64,000 bases of DNA from an uncultured Atopobium sp. (GCA_916715765.1 CAKAPG010000003.1:62001-126000); one strand, 5' to 3'. Shown: positions 43,453 to 53,238, numbered from the stretch's first letter. Program-made: numbers and translations. The notes: a model not told the origin generated them from the sequence alone.

Positions 43453-44967
43453 TTATTTGCAAAGCTCCAGAGCGCGCTCAAGGCGAGCAAGGCAAACCTC
43501 ACGGCCAAGAAGCTCCATAGACTCTCCAAGAGGAGGGGAGACCATGTTGCCGCACTCAGCAACACGAATAGACTGGAAGACGATGCGTTTCTTAAGGTCA
43601 AGCTGCTCTGGAAGCACCTCAAGGGCAGCGTCAATTGCTGCAGCCTTCCACCCGTCCTCAGAAACGCCCTCAAGAGCAGTCTTTGCAGCCGCAAGGACGG
43701 TAGCACTCTGAGCAGCGTCTTTGGTAAGACCCTTCTCAACGCTCTTCTGATCAAGGGTGACGTTTGCGCCTTCATACAGGAAGCGGGACTTCTCAATGAC
43801 GTCTGGGCTTACTGTGGTACGAGGACGAAGAATCTCGGAGAGCAGGTCATACCAGCTTGGACGAGTTGCGTAAATCTCATCTGCGTCAGTTGTATTGCCC
43901 TGAACAGGCTCTAGACCTGCGCTTACAAGCTCTGGAATCAGAACAGTTTTTGCAAAGGTCTGGTTGTCCATATTGGCAAGATACGTTGCATTAATCCAGT
44001 TCAGACGCTCTGGATCGGACTTAGCAGGGTTCTTGGAAACGTGGTCCAGAGAGAACTGAGATGCCAAAACGTCGCGAGGAACAATGGTTGTCTCGCCATC
44101 AAGTGACCAGCCGAGAAGAGCCAGGTAGTTGACAAAGGCATCTGCAAGATAGCCTTGGTCACGATACTCTTCAACAGAGGTTGCTCCATGGCGCTTGGAG
44201 AGCTTCTTGCCGTCAGGACCCAAAATCATGGAGATGTGCGCGAAGGTTGGAACAGGTGCGCCCAGAGCCTCGTACACCATAATCTGACGAGGAGTGTTAG
44301 ACAGGTGGTCATCGCCACGAATGATGTGGGTAATGCCCATACCAGCGTCATCAACAACGGTGGCAAAGTTATAAGTTGGGGTGCCGTCAGAACGGAAGAT
44401 GATAAAGTCATCAAGCTCGCGAGCGTTAAAGGTTACGTCGCCGTGAACAGCGTCGTGGACAATAACGTCGCCGCGGTCCAGAGGAACCTTGATACGGATG
44501 GTATAAGGCTCGCCAGCATCAATGCGGCGCTGTGCCTCTGCAGGATCAATGTTTCTGCAGGTACGCTGATAGCCCTGGAAGGGGTCGTGGCGCTCTTCTG
44601 CGGCCTTCTTGTCTTCAGCGAGCTTCTCTGGCGTGCAGAAGCAAGGGTATGCCTTGCCCTCTGCCAGCAGTTTATTTGCTGCCTCACGATACAAATCAAG
44701 ACGCTCAGTCTGGCTATAAGGACCGCAATCGCCGCCCTTATCTGGACCCTCGTCCCAATCAAGACCAAGCCACTTCATGGCGCGCAGAATAATCTGAGTG
44801 TTCTCCTCAGTTGAGCGCGTAGGATCTGTGTCATCAATACGAAGAATAAACTTGCCACCATTTGCGCGAGCAAAAGCCCAGTTATAGATAGCAGTACGTG
44901 CACCTCCGATGTGCAACTTACCTGTTGGTGATGGCGCAAAACGTACTCTAACCTGCTTCTCTGACAA
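43453..44967 (-). CDS. gltX: Glutamyl-tRNA synthetase
   Basis: Class I synthetase, 504 aa. HIGH-type motif FAPSPTGKLHIGGARTA, the GPYSQTERLDLYREAANKL region, and KLSKRHGATSVEEY as the KMSKS motif. Likely charges both tRNA-Glu and, in the absence of GlnRS, tRNA-Gln; both tRNAs are about 2 kb downstream on the same strand. ATG with AAGGAGGAG upstream. Confidence 0.96.
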   Translation of the reverse strand: MSEKQVRVRFAPSPTGKLHIGGARTAIYNWAFARANGGKFILRIDDTDPTRSTEENTQIILRAMKWLGLDWDEGPDKGGDCGPYSQTERLDLYREAANKLLAEGKAYPCFCTPEKLAEDKKAAEERHDPFQGYQRTCRNIDPAEAQRRIDAGEPYTIRIKVPLDRGDVIVHDAVHGDVTFNARELDDFIIFRSDGTPTYNFATVVDDAGMGITHIIRGDDHLSNTPRQIMVYEALGAPVPTFAHISMILGPDGKKLSKRHGATSVEEYRDQGYLADAFVNYLALLGWSLDGETTIVPRDVLASQFSLDHVSKNPAKSDPERLNWINATYLANMDNQTFAKTVLIPELVSAGLEPVQGNTTDADEIYATRPSWYDLLSEILRPRTTVSPDVIEKSRFLYEGANVTLDQKSVEKGLTKDAAQSATVLAAAKTALEGVSEDGWKAAAIDAALEVLPEQLDLKKRIVFQSIRVAECGNMVSPPLGESMELLGREVCLARLERALELCK

Positions 44968-45058
44968 AACTCCTCCTTGGCAGTTATTTTCTAGCGAGAA
45001 AATCTAGTTTATGCACTCTTTAGTATAACGCTTGAACACAGGTAACCGACAACGTTGC

Positions 45059-46027
45059 CTAGTCTTCAAACATATTGTGGTCTGCAAATTCTGCTTGCAC
45101 GGTACGAATCATAAGGTCTACGTCTTCAAGTCCCAAGTGACGTTCCTTCTCGTCCGCTGCGAGCGTGTGCCTACGACGTGCCCAGTTCTCAAGTGCGGCA
45201 GGGGAAGACTCACGGGGAAGAGACCTAATTTCTGGGTCCAAACGACGGCAGATATCACGGGAGTCAATGACAATAATCTTGCCCGCTTTTCTAGCTTCTG
45301 CATAGCCATCAATGTTGAACATGAACCAAGAATCCTCAAAGGCAGCGTTATGTGCCATAAAAGGAATCTTTTTCATAGTTGCCAGCAGGGCCTCTTGAGC
45401 TTTTTTATCGTCTCTAAATGATTTCTTGCCTTCAACATCTTTCCAGGTAATCTGGTGAATATCGGCAAGAGGGACGCCTTTTTCTTTGTACATCTCTGGA
45501 ATGCCAAAGTAGGCGGTGTGAGGCTCTACGGCAACGGTATTGCGACCAAGATTCCAGAACTCAAAGCCCACGTTAACAATGTAGCCCAGCTCAGGGAAGC
45601 GTGACGTAGTCTCAATATCAATGCCTAGCACGGTGCCAGAAACGCTCTTCTCGACATAGGCAATTTGCAAGTCATTAAGAAGGGGACCTGCCGTCTTATA
45701 GACAGCCTTAGGGCGACGACGCTGCATCTTTGCAACGGCTGCCGCAAGATCGTCGTTTGAAAGACCGCGAGAAAGTCCAACGCCTCGATGGTTTCTGAGT
45801 CTCTCCACACCGTAGGTATCGCAGAGTGAGCGCGTTCTATCAGCAAGCTGCTGAATGACAGAAAACTCTACAGGCTCTTGGCCTAAAGGAGCTTCTTTCC
45901 AGGCATCAAGCAGCGTTTTAATGGCATCACAGTTTTTGTTGACCTCGCCGATGATGGACTGATCATCAACAAGAAGGCCAGGTATGACAAACGCATTAGC
46001 GTGCTCAATAGCTTGATTGATATCCAT
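45059..46027 (-). CDS. DEDDh 3'-5' exonuclease (DnaQ/RNase T-like)
   Basis: 322 aa. Exonuclease motifs in the second half: LGIDIETTSRF (Exo I, about residue 146), AHNAAFEDSWFMFN (Exo II) and the C-terminal HLGLEDVDLM (Exo III His and Asp). The first half (about 1-130) is not recognised. Substrate is unknown; DNA proofreading-like or oligoribonuclease roles are both possible. Divergent from the M18 aminopeptidase gene. Confidence 0.8.
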   Translation of the reverse strand: MDINQAIEHANAFVIPGLLVDDQSIIGEVNKNCDAIKTLLDAWKEAPLGQEPVEFSVIQQLADRTRSLCDTYGVERLRNHRGVGLSRGLSNDDLAAAVAKMQRRRPKAVYKTAGPLLNDLQIAYVEKSVSGTVLGIDIETTSRFPELGYIVNVGFEFWNLGRNTVAVEPHTAYFGIPEMYKEKGVPLADIHQITWKDVEGKKSFRDDKKAQEALLATMKKIPFMAHNAAFEDSWFMFNIDGYAEARKAGKIIVIDSRDICRRLDPEIRSLPRESSPAALENWARRRHTLAADEKERHLGLEDVDLMIRTVQAEFADHNMFED

Positions 46028-46180
46028 ACACTCTCGCTTTGGTGGGTGAGAATTAGTTCAACATATAAGTATCTACCCTGAAGCGCGTATTCTTTGCGTC
46101 ATTTTCTAGAAAGTGGACGCCTCACCAAAAATGCGTGCTAGGCTGTTGGGTGCAACACAGTTCTATGAAAGGTTTTACGC

Positions 46181-47539
46181 ATGTCTGATTTAAACGAGTC
46201 ACTTGCTCTTTCTGAGGAGCTCCTTGCTTTTATTAAGCAGAGCCCTTCTATGTTTCATACCACGCAAAACATCAAAGAGTACCTGCTAGAGAGCGGTTTT
46301 ACCTATCTCTCCGAGGGTTCTTCTTGGGATGTTCAGCCTGGCGGCACTTACTTTACCACGCGCAATAATTCTTCAATTGTTGCCTGGAAAGTTGGCGAGA
46401 AGTACCGTGAGCCCCAAACCTCAAGCGTTGACGCTCCTTACCACTTCCAGCTTGCCGTTGCCCATGGCGATTCTCCAACCTACAAGGTAAAAGCTCAGCC
46501 AGAGCTTACCGGTGAGGGAAACTCGCTTCGCCTGAACACCGAGGCATATGGCGGCATGCTTGATCACACCTGGTTTGATCGTCCTTTGGGCATTGCTGGC
46601 CGCGTACTGGTCAAAGTAGGAAACAAGGTAGAGTCCAGGCTGGTCAACATTGAAGACGATGTTGTCATGATTCCAAGCTTGGCTATTCACCTTGAGCACA
46701 AAAATGGTCTCTCGCCAGAGTTCAACCGTGCTAAAGACTTGATGCCACTCTTCAGCGCTGGAGAGCTTAATCCTGGCGCCTTTAACGCCCTGGTAGCAGA
46801 TGCAGCTGGTGTGTCTCAAGAGGACATTCTTTCTCGCGATTTGTTCTTAGTTGATCACACGGGCGGCCGTATTTGGGGTGCTAAGAAGGAGTTTGTTTCT
46901 GCTGGTCACCTTGATGACCTTCAGTGCGCCTTTGTGGCACTCAAGGCCTTCCTTGCGTCTTCAAATGAGCAGGACATCTCTGTATACACCTGTTTTGATA
47001 ACGAGGAAGTTGGCTCAAACACCAAGCAGGGTGCTAAGTCTACGTTCCTTAAAGACACGCTGCAGCGCGTAAACGCCACGCTTGGTTTTACGCAGGAAGA
47101 TTACTACCGTGCGCTCTCGGCATCTTTGCTAGTAAGCTGCGACAACGCTCATGCGGTACACCCCAATTATCCCGAGAAGCACGATGCGGCCAACAAGCCA
47201 TACCTCAACGGCGGCATGGTTATCAAGGAAGCAGCACGTCAGTCGTACTGCACAGATGCATTTAGCCGCGCCATTGTCGAGGCTATCTGGAAGCAGCAAA
47301 ACGTTCCTTACCAGGTCTTTGCTAACAGAAGCGACATGCCCGGCGGATCTACTTTGGGCAACCTCTCCAACATTCAGGCAAGCATGCACGCCGTTGACGT
47401 GGGTCTTCCACAGCTTGCTATGCACTCCGTGTACGAGACCGCAGGCACCAAAGACACACTTCTGGGCTACCAGGCTCTCAAGGCGTTTTATGACACCTGC
47501 GTCTGCATCACTGATGCCGATTCGTTTGAGCTGAGATAG
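46181..47539 (+). CDS. apeB: M18 family aminopeptidase
   Basis: Zinc aminopeptidase of the aspartyl-aminopeptidase type; 452 aa. LAFIKQSPSMFHTTQNIKEYL, AHGDSP (metal His/Asp region), HLDDLQCAFVALKAF, CFDNEEVGSNTKQGAKST and ANRSDMPGGSTLGN match M18. The usual HTDSP reads HGDSP here. GAAAGG precedes the ATG. An octamer copy lies six bases after the stop. Confidence 0.92.
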   Translation: MSDLNESLALSEELLAFIKQSPSMFHTTQNIKEYLLESGFTYLSEGSSWDVQPGGTYFTTRNNSSIVAWKVGEKYREPQTSSVDAPYHFQLAVAHGDSPTYKVKAQPELTGEGNSLRLNTEAYGGMLDHTWFDRPLGIAGRVLVKVGNKVESRLVNIEDDVVMIPSLAIHLEHKNGLSPEFNRAKDLMPLFSAGELNPGAFNALVADAAGVSQEDILSRDLFLVDHTGGRIWGAKKEFVSAGHLDDLQCAFVALKAFLASSNEQDISVYTCFDNEEVGSNTKQGAKSTFLKDTLQRVNATLGFTQEDYYRALSASLLVSCDNAHAVHPNYPEKHDAANKPYLNGGMVIKEAARQSYCTDAFSRAIVEAIWKQQNVPYQVFANRSDMPGGSTLGNLSNIQASMHAVDVGLPQLAMHSVYETAGTKDTLLGYQALKAFYDTCVCITDADSFELR

Positions 47540-47612
47540 CACCTGGCGAGAAACCCCGTGCACTAGCTATACTTAGACATATTGCATATAACACATCACT
47601 TAAAGGAGTTCC

Positions 47613-48368
47613 ATGTCAGAAAAACAGCTTACTGCTCATGATATGGAGCTCCTAACTTGTGCAGGTATTTACGTTGAACCTCAGGCGCTGAATGGTCCCG
47701 CGTTGGTATTTCCTATTTCAGATGGTGAAGGTGGAGACATACGCGTGCTGTGGCAGGGCGGCGCCTATGAGAGTGCAACGTACACAGATTCTAGAAAGAA
47801 TCAGCTGGTATTTCCTTACCTTGAGCTGTATGACTTGTTGTTTGAAGCTGCTTGTCCTGTGCACTCAGTTTTGATGTTGGGCGCTGGCGGCTGTTCGTAT
47901 CCTCGTTATTTAGTAGCTCACCATCCAGAGGTTTCTTGTGATGCACTGGAGCTTGATCCCAAAATTGCAGCTTTAGCTCGTAACTATTTCTTTGTGGATG
48001 AGGCTATTAGAGAGAGTAATGGTAGGCTTAAAGTGCAGGTAGTTGATGGCGTTGAGTATATAAAGAAGCTATCTACCTCTCATAACAAGCGCTATGACGC
48101 TATCCTAAACGACTGCTTTAGCGGAGAAGTGCCACCTGCGGCTATGATGACCAGTGAGTGGATGCGTCAAGTTGCCCACTGCCTTACTCCCGGCGGAAGA
48201 TATCTCACCAATGTAGTTTCTGCACAGGTGGGAGAGGAAGCACATCAGCTTGAAGCGCTCATGGATGCTGCTCGCACGGTGTTTGAGCAGGTAGAGATTG
48301 TGCCTTTGGATCCAGAGACTGATCCAACAGAGCCAGATAACCTTATGCTCGTTTGTCAGCGCGCTTAA
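47613..48368 (+). CDS. Spermidine synthase-like SAM-dependent protein
   Basis: 251 aa with a Rossmann core: VLMLGAGGCSYPRYLVAHHP, DALELDPKIAALARNYF, and DAILNDCFSGEVPP as in SpeE-type proteins. The polyamine-site tetrapeptide cannot be confirmed, so the substrate is unknown. No speD or speA neighbour. Its last 19 codons lie inside a 72-bp sequence repeated at 50231-50302, where a near-identical C-terminus is encoded again. Confidence 0.75.
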   Translation: MSEKQLTAHDMELLTCAGIYVEPQALNGPALVFPISDGEGGDIRVLWQGGAYESATYTDSRKNQLVFPYLELYDLLFEAACPVHSVLMLGAGGCSYPRYLVAHHPEVSCDALELDPKIAALARNYFFVDEAIRESNGRLKVQVVDGVEYIKKLSTSHNKRYDAILNDCFSGEVPPAAMMTSEWMRQVAHCLTPGGRYLTNVVSAQVGEEAHQLEALMDAARTVFEQVEIVPLDPETDPTEPDNLMLVCQRA

Positions 48369-48381
48369 GTGCGGTAAGCGC
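48310..48381. repeat. Left copy of 72-bp direct repeat flanking ABC gene
   Basis: Identical to 50250-50296 over 47 bases (48329-48375) and about 92 percent over 72. On the plus strand it encodes the end of the SpeE-like protein; on the minus strand it contains the tail of the MFS gene (ALTALKRADKRA and stop). Confidence 0.9.
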
Positions 48382-48384
48382 CAG

Positions 48385-48414
48385 CTTTTGACTATTTATT
48401 AGTCAAAAGTTTTT
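48385..48414. terminator. Terminator just inside the insert
   Basis: CTTTTGACTA (48385-48394) pairs perfectly with TAGTCAAAAG (48400-48409), followed by five T. It ends SpeE-like transcription before the ABC gene. Confidence 0.88.
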
Positions 48415-48569
48415 AGTGATGGTAATGAATTAACATCGATAGAGAAATTAAAAAAATGAAGTGTAAAATAGAAGTTGCTGATTTTAGTTTTTGAATGATT
48501 CTCGTTTGTACGCATCATAAATTGAATTCTTTAGTCTAGTTTAGTGCACTTGATTGGGGATATGAATAT

Positions 48570-50201
48570 ATGAAAGAATCGTTTTTATCAATAAAAGAAA
48601 TCTTTCATATTGGTAATGGAAAAATCAATGCACTAGTTTTTCTCGCCGTTTTAGCGGTTCTATCATCATTTCTTGAGATTTATTCGATTCAATATATGCA
48701 GTCACTTTCAGAAGTTTTTAGCACGTCGGTTACAAATAATCTTTTTCAAATTGGTTTTATCTGCGCTAAGTTTTTGATTTTAATTGTGTTTTCAACAATA
48801 GTTAGAAATTACTTTTGCTTTAGAGTCTCTATTTTTTCAAATGACATCATTAAAAATGTAAGAGAAAAAGCGTATTCAAAACTTATTGATATGGAATATG
48901 AATTAGCGATAATTCATGACAATGCGTTTTATATTAATTTGATAGACAATAACGTAAATAGATTAAGCTTAATCTTTTCAACAAGTTTTTTTACTTTGTG
49001 TTCAGATATGTTCGATACAGTGTGGATTTGCTTTTTTATGACACAAATAAATATCACTTCATTGTTTATTTTAGTAATTGGCATACTGCCATTAGTTTTA
49101 ATTGGCAACATATCGGCATCTGAGCAAAAAAAGTTTGCAGAAAATACAATCAAATTCAATGAGGATTTGATTGAAAAGATTAATGAAACTAATGATAACT
49201 TTTCGTATATTAAAATATTTAAAGGCAGGGAGAGGGAAGCCGATCGTTTTAACCGTATAAATACTGATATTTTAGAGAACGATAATTTATCGAGTGCGGC
49301 ACTTAGTATCTTCTTTGTTATAGAGAAAAGCGTTCGATATTTATTTGTTGCGATTTCATTATTCTTTTTATGTAAAGACGTGTTAATGCAGAATGGAAAT
49401 TGGATGATTCTCATCCCATTTTTGCTCTACGTACAAAGATTTTATAATCCATTTTCAAATTTGAATAAATATTCTCAGTTAATTCAAAAATCCGTTTCAA
49501 GTGCAGACAAGCTTATAGACTTTATAATCTCAAAACCAACTGAAGAGATCCCAGCTATCCATTTTATTTCTGATTCATCTGAATCAGAAGTAGTTTTGAC
49601 TGGCATATCAAAAAATTATGAATCTGAATCAATTCTTGAAGATGTCACTTTTAGATTTAAAGAAGGAGTCAACTTAATCGACGGAAAAAGTGGCGTAGGT
49701 AAATCCACCTTGCTCAAAATTCTTTTAGGATTAATTAAATCTTCGAGTGGGGAAGTGACCATTTATTCTCGAGAAGATGTCCTGAATTTGTACGCATATT
49801 CAGGACAGTCGAATAAGCTGTTTAATTTGTCCGTGATAGAAAATTTAATATATCCTAAAACCGTAGATCATCTCTCATCATCGGAAAGAATGAAATTAGA
49901 GAATCTACTAAATGAATTTGGATTCAGAACAAACATATTGAATAAAGATATTGCTAAAGAAGGTGAAAATCTTTCTGGAGGTGAAAGAAAGAGACTATCT
50001 ATCCTTAGAGCACTAATTTATCCATCTAAAGTTGTAATACTTGATGAACCATTTGCAAACTTAGATCCGAAAAATATTGAAATTATCGCTCAGAAAATAC
50101 AGGATCTTTCCAAGAACAGAATTGTTATTATTGTTTCTCACGAAACGTCTTTTCCTTCTTCTTTAAAATTTAATACACACTTGACTATTAGTGGTATCTA
50201 A
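48570..50201 (+). CDS. ABC transporter, fused permease and ATPase, AT-rich
   Basis: 543-aa exporter-type half-transporter. A membrane domain with about six hydrophobic segments (about 15-310) is followed by an ATPase domain with Walker A GKSGVGKST (about 378-386), signature LSGGERKRL and Walker B VVILDEPFANLD. No C39 peptidase domain. It resembles exporters of peptides or bacteriocins, but no substrate gene is recognised. Ile/Asn/Lys-rich content and AT-rich codons differ from all neighbours, pointing to transfer from a low-G+C donor. One octamer copy occurs at 48640. Confidence 0.88.
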   Translation: MKESFLSIKEIFHIGNGKINALVFLAVLAVLSSFLEIYSIQYMQSLSEVFSTSVTNNLFQIGFICAKFLILIVFSTIVRNYFCFRVSIFSNDIIKNVREKAYSKLIDMEYELAIIHDNAFYINLIDNNVNRLSLIFSTSFFTLCSDMFDTVWICFFMTQINITSLFILVIGILPLVLIGNISASEQKKFAENTIKFNEDLIEKINETNDNFSYIKIFKGREREADRFNRINTDILENDNLSSAALSIFFVIEKSVRYLFVAISLFFLCKDVLMQNGNWMILIPFLLYVQRFYNPFSNLNKYSQLIQKSVSSADKLIDFIISKPTEEIPAIHFISDSSESEVVLTGISKNYESESILEDVTFRFKEGVNLIDGKSGVGKSTLLKILLGLIKSSSGEVTIYSREDVLNLYAYSGQSNKLFNLSVIENLIYPKTVDHLSSSERMKLENLLNEFGFRTNILNKDIAKEGENLSGGERKRLSILRALIYPSKVVILDEPFANLDPKNIEIIAQKIQDLSKNRIVIIVSHETSFPSSLKFNTHLTISGI

Positions 50202-50230
50202 AGGTTTCTTTGGTTTAATTCATTCTCAAA

Positions 50231-50302
50231 ATCCAGAAGCAGACCCAAGAGAGCCAGATAACCTTATGCTCGTTTGTCAGCGCGCTTAAGTGCGGTGAGC
50301 GC
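50231..50302. repeat. Right copy of 72-bp direct repeat
   Basis: Plus-strand reading gives PEADPREPDNLMLVCQRA and stop, a diverged version of the SpeE-like C-terminus. On the minus strand it is the real 3' end of the MFS gene. It has six mismatches to the left copy, clustered near its left end. Confidence 0.9.
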
Positions 50303-51526
50303 AAGCGCCAGGCAGCCACTCATCAGCACAATACCAATGCCAAAGAGCACTAAGAAACCGTGGGCTGAACCATCTACAATCAGGCTCCAAATAATGAGCG
50401 CACAGGCAGAGACAAAGCTGCTTACACCTGCAATTCTTGAGTAAATAAGAGTGGAATCTTTTTTACCAAAGACCGCACGTACCAAAAGTGGCGAGCCGAC
50501 CGTTGTAAGGGCATAGGCAATTCCAAAAAGGAAGGTTCCTGCCAGCAAGAGTGGCAATACTGGAAGCTTAATCCCCAACATAAGTAAGCCAACAATGCCC
50601 GAGAAAATTCCTACAAAACAGGCAAGTTTTACCGAAATATCACTTAATGCACCTAGAAGTACCTTTCCAATTGCTTGACCAAGCATAGTTGTTCCAGCAA
50701 GAAGGCCTGTGGCAGCGGCAATGGCAGGAGCAGTTTCTGCAAAGGTTGCTGCATAGCTTGGGAAGTACTGAGAGATTTGCTGGTTAAAGGTAATGAGCGC
50801 GTAAAACGCAGCAACCATAAAAAACTCTGGATATTTCATTGCGTCATCAGCAGAGATGTCGGTTGAAGAAGTCTCTGCAACCTCAGCGTTTTTCTCGTCA
50901 GTAGAGGAGAAGGTAAGAGGGGTAAGGCCAAGGTCTTGGGGTTTCTCGCGCACCACAAAAAGGGTGAAGGGGAGTGTTCCAACAAGCATAACCAGGGCAA
51001 AAATCAGATAGCAAGCGCGCCAACCTTCAGGGCCAGAGGAGATAATGGCAGATCCAATGGGGTTAAAGACAGTGCCACCAATGCCGGTGAATGCAAAGCA
51101 GAGACCCATAAAAGTACCAACGCGCTGGTCAAACCAATCGTTAATGAGGGCGGGGACGCACAAGAACATGAGTGCAGGTACGCCAATGCCCAGTCCCACT
51201 GCGCAGAGATAAAAATGCCACATTTCTTGAGCTGCTGACATAGCTCCGTATGAGATTGCGCAAATGATAACACTTGCAGAAAGGACCAGGCGCGTGTCGT
51301 GCGTTTTATAGAACTTACCTATGAATGGTAGAACTACCGTCATGGCAATGCAAAGTACCGAGAAGACCGCAGAGAAGGCAACGCGGGGAACGCCAAAATA
51401 TTGTGAAACTGGTGTGATAAAGATGCCAAAGCACGTAAGGATAATGGCGCACGGCAAAAACATGATGACAATACAAGTTGCAACGATGGCGTATGCATAT
51501 TTAGTGCCGAGTAAACGATGTAGCAC
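50264..51526 (-). CDS. Major facilitator superfamily transporter
   Basis: 420 aa with about twelve membrane segments in two halves and a polar loop (about 200-235). MFS-type motif GLGIGVPALMF and a loop RTDxR-like pattern resemble oxalate/formate-antiporter relatives, but the substrate is unknown. GTG at 51526 has GGAG five bases upstream; the open frame reaches 51604. Its final codons lie within the right direct repeat. Confidence 0.82.
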   Translation of the reverse strand: MLHRLLGTKYAYAIVATCIVIMFLPCAIILTCFGIFITPVSQYFGVPRVAFSAVFSVLCIAMTVVLPFIGKFYKTHDTRLVLSASVIICAISYGAMSAAQEMWHFYLCAVGLGIGVPALMFLCVPALINDWFDQRVGTFMGLCFAFTGIGGTVFNPIGSAIISSGPEGWRACYLIFALVMLVGTLPFTLFVVREKPQDLGLTPLTFSSTDEKNAEVAETSSTDISADDAMKYPEFFMVAAFYALITFNQQISQYFPSYAATFAETAPAIAAATGLLAGTTMLGQAIGKVLLGALSDISVKLACFVGIFSGIVGLLMLGIKLPVLPLLLAGTFLFGIAYALTTVGSPLLVRAVFGKKDSTLIYSRIAGVSSFVSACALIIWSLIVDGSAHGFLVLFGIGIVLMSGCLALALTALKRADKRA

Positions 51527-51556
51527 TGAGGCTCCTCTCTTTTGGCCAGAAATAGT

Positions 51557-51592
51557 GTAGGCGATGTGCCTTAAAAAGGACACATCGCCTAC
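51557..51592. terminator. Strong hairpin between hemerythrin gene and MFS gene
   Basis: GTAGGCGATGTG (51557-51568) pairs perfectly with CACATCGCCTAC (51581-51592). On the minus strand it follows the hemerythrin gene; the T run lies in the loop rather than after the stem, so it may be a terminator or a regulatory dyad for the MFS gene. Confidence 0.55.
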
Positions 51593-51645
51593 CAAGTCGT
51601 ACAAAATTTTTAAGAGGCAACTCGGGGTTTTACGCGCGCAAGATC

Positions 51646-53238
51646 TTAGCTGTCAGAACCTCTGCGGTTCTCGCCCTCAAGAGCACGGATTGGGCCGATG
51701 TCCTGTGTGGTCTCAAGAGCGCCCAGGTAGTTGCCCTCTTCATCGCGAACAGCAAAGTAACGGACGTAGAGGAACTTATCTCTGACCTCAAACCAGAACT
51801 CGGAGGAGTCGCTACGACCGCTCCTAAACTCGGTGAGGATGCGACGAACAGCCTCTTGGCTCTTTGGTGGATGGCAGTCATATACGTCACGGCCAAGGCA
51901 GCTCTTAGGACGAGGGAAAGCACGGGTGTCGCCGTGGCTGAAGTAACGTGTCTTGTCATCAGCGTCAACAAAGGTAATGTCGAGTGGAATAGTTGCAAAG
52001 ACAGCCTCAAGCTGCGGAATGGTGAACTCACCGGTAGAGAGCTTGACCTTACCGTCAGCAGAAATTGCTTCCTCTTCTGCTTCAGCGTTATTCTCGTCCA
52101 TAGCGGCTGCGGCTTCCATCTCTTTAAGCTTGTCGTTTGCAAGCTCAAGAGGATCTGCGTGCCATGAAGGAGGGTTGACGCCAAATGCGTGACCAAACTC
52201 GTTCTCCTCAGCGGCAATCTGGGTCCACTGGGTAGCGGTTAGGTGCTCAAGAGAAAGTGGAATGAGGACATTCTCTTCCTTGGAAGCCATAGACTCAGCG
52301 CCCTCAATAGCCTCATCCAGATAGTCAGCAACGGCTGCCATAAGGCCTGCATCATACTGGCCGTACGCAGTCTCGAGCAGAGCCTCTGCACCGTTAACAG
52401 CGTTTCTTACCTCGTCGTCCTTACCCCACATAACCTTTGAAGGACCAGTGATATCGTGGCGCTCAAGATGAGGGAAGAGCAGCTCTTCCTTGCGCTTGTA
52501 GTGAACAAAGACCTCGTCAAAGGCGTCCATATCAGCTTTTAGAATTGCTGCAACACCAGCGCACTCTTCGTTGCTGGAAGACTCAGTAAGGGTACGAGCG
52601 CGCTTAACATCTGGAGCAACGCGGTCGTGGATAAAGGCAAGAATGCGGTCGTTCTCTTGACGCATGGTCCAAACGGGATGTCCAGGGGTCTCTTCAACAG
52701 CACCTGTTGGTGCGCAAGAAACCTTGCCTTCAAAGAGAGCGGCGTGAACATCACAGAGCTTGAGGACCTTCTCCATAGGAACGCCGCCAGCAATGAGCTC
52801 CTGTTCAGCGTTAGAAATCTCTGAGCCAGAGACGTCCTTGAAGTTACGGGTAAAGTCCTCGCGAACAGCCTCGATGTCCTCGCCGTCATTGAGGCGCTCA
52901 AGGTACTGGGCGATAAGAGCTTTGCGCTCCTCAGGAGTCTGCGCGATAGGTGCGTTCTCTGCCTCTGCGGGTTTCTCGTCAGCTGGGGTTTCTGCTGCTG
53001 CAGGCTCCTCATCACCAAGAATGGTAAAGCCGTGAGAGCGGAAGATTGCTTTGAGCTCCTCAAGGTCTACGCCTTTGTGGTCGCAGCCTTTTGGAATGGT
53101 CATAAAGCGTCCCATGGTCTGCAGACGGCCTGGCTCGGTAATCTCGGCAAAGCCATTTTCTGCCATGAGGCCTTTAATAACGGGATACTTAGTGCAAATC
53201 TCATAAACGGATTTGCTTAAATCAAGAACCTGTGCCAT
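51646..53238 (-). CDS. DUF438/hemerythrin/PAS domain sensor protein
   Basis: 530 aa in four parts: a DUF1858-like N-terminus (1-65), a DUF438 domain (about 105-170), a hemerythrin HHE four-helix bundle (about 185-345; HPVWTMRQEND, HYKRKEELLFPHLERH, KEENVLIPLSLEH), and a C-terminal PAS domain (about 400-515). Such proteins bind di-iron and are thought to sense or handle oxygen or nitric oxide in anaerobes; the specific role is inferred. GAGAGGAG precedes the ATG. A perfect dyad is upstream. Confidence 0.85.
   Translation of the reverse strand: MAQVLDLSKSVYEICTKYPVIKGLMAENGFAEITEPGRLQTMGRFMTIPKGCDHKGVDLEELKAIFRSHGFTILGDEEPAAAETPADEKPAEAENAPIAQTPEERKALIAQYLERLNDGEDIEAVREDFTRNFKDVSGSEISNAEQELIAGGVPMEKVLKLCDVHAALFEGKVSCAPTGAVEETPGHPVWTMRQENDRILAFIHDRVAPDVKRARTLTESSSNEECAGVAAILKADMDAFDEVFVHYKRKEELLFPHLERHDITGPSKVMWGKDDEVRNAVNGAEALLETAYGQYDAGLMAAVADYLDEAIEGAESMASKEENVLIPLSLEHLTATQWTQIAAEENEFGHAFGVNPPSWHADPLELANDKLKEMEAAAAMDENNAEAEEEAISADGKVKLSTGEFTIPQLEAVFATIPLDITFVDADDKTRYFSHGDTRAFPRPKSCLGRDVYDCHPPKSQEAVRRILTEFRSGRSDSSEFWFEVRDKFLYVRYFAVRDEEGNYLGALETTQDIGPIRALEGENRRGSDS

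Larger units (their letters stand above)
48382..50302. mobile_element. Inserted AT-rich block with ABC exporter
   Basis: About 1.9 kb of sequence, distinctly AT-rich compared with both sides, lying between the direct repeats plus one repeat copy. It splits two genes that, without it, would converge with overlapping 3' ends. No transposase or integrase is present. Confidence 0.7.
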
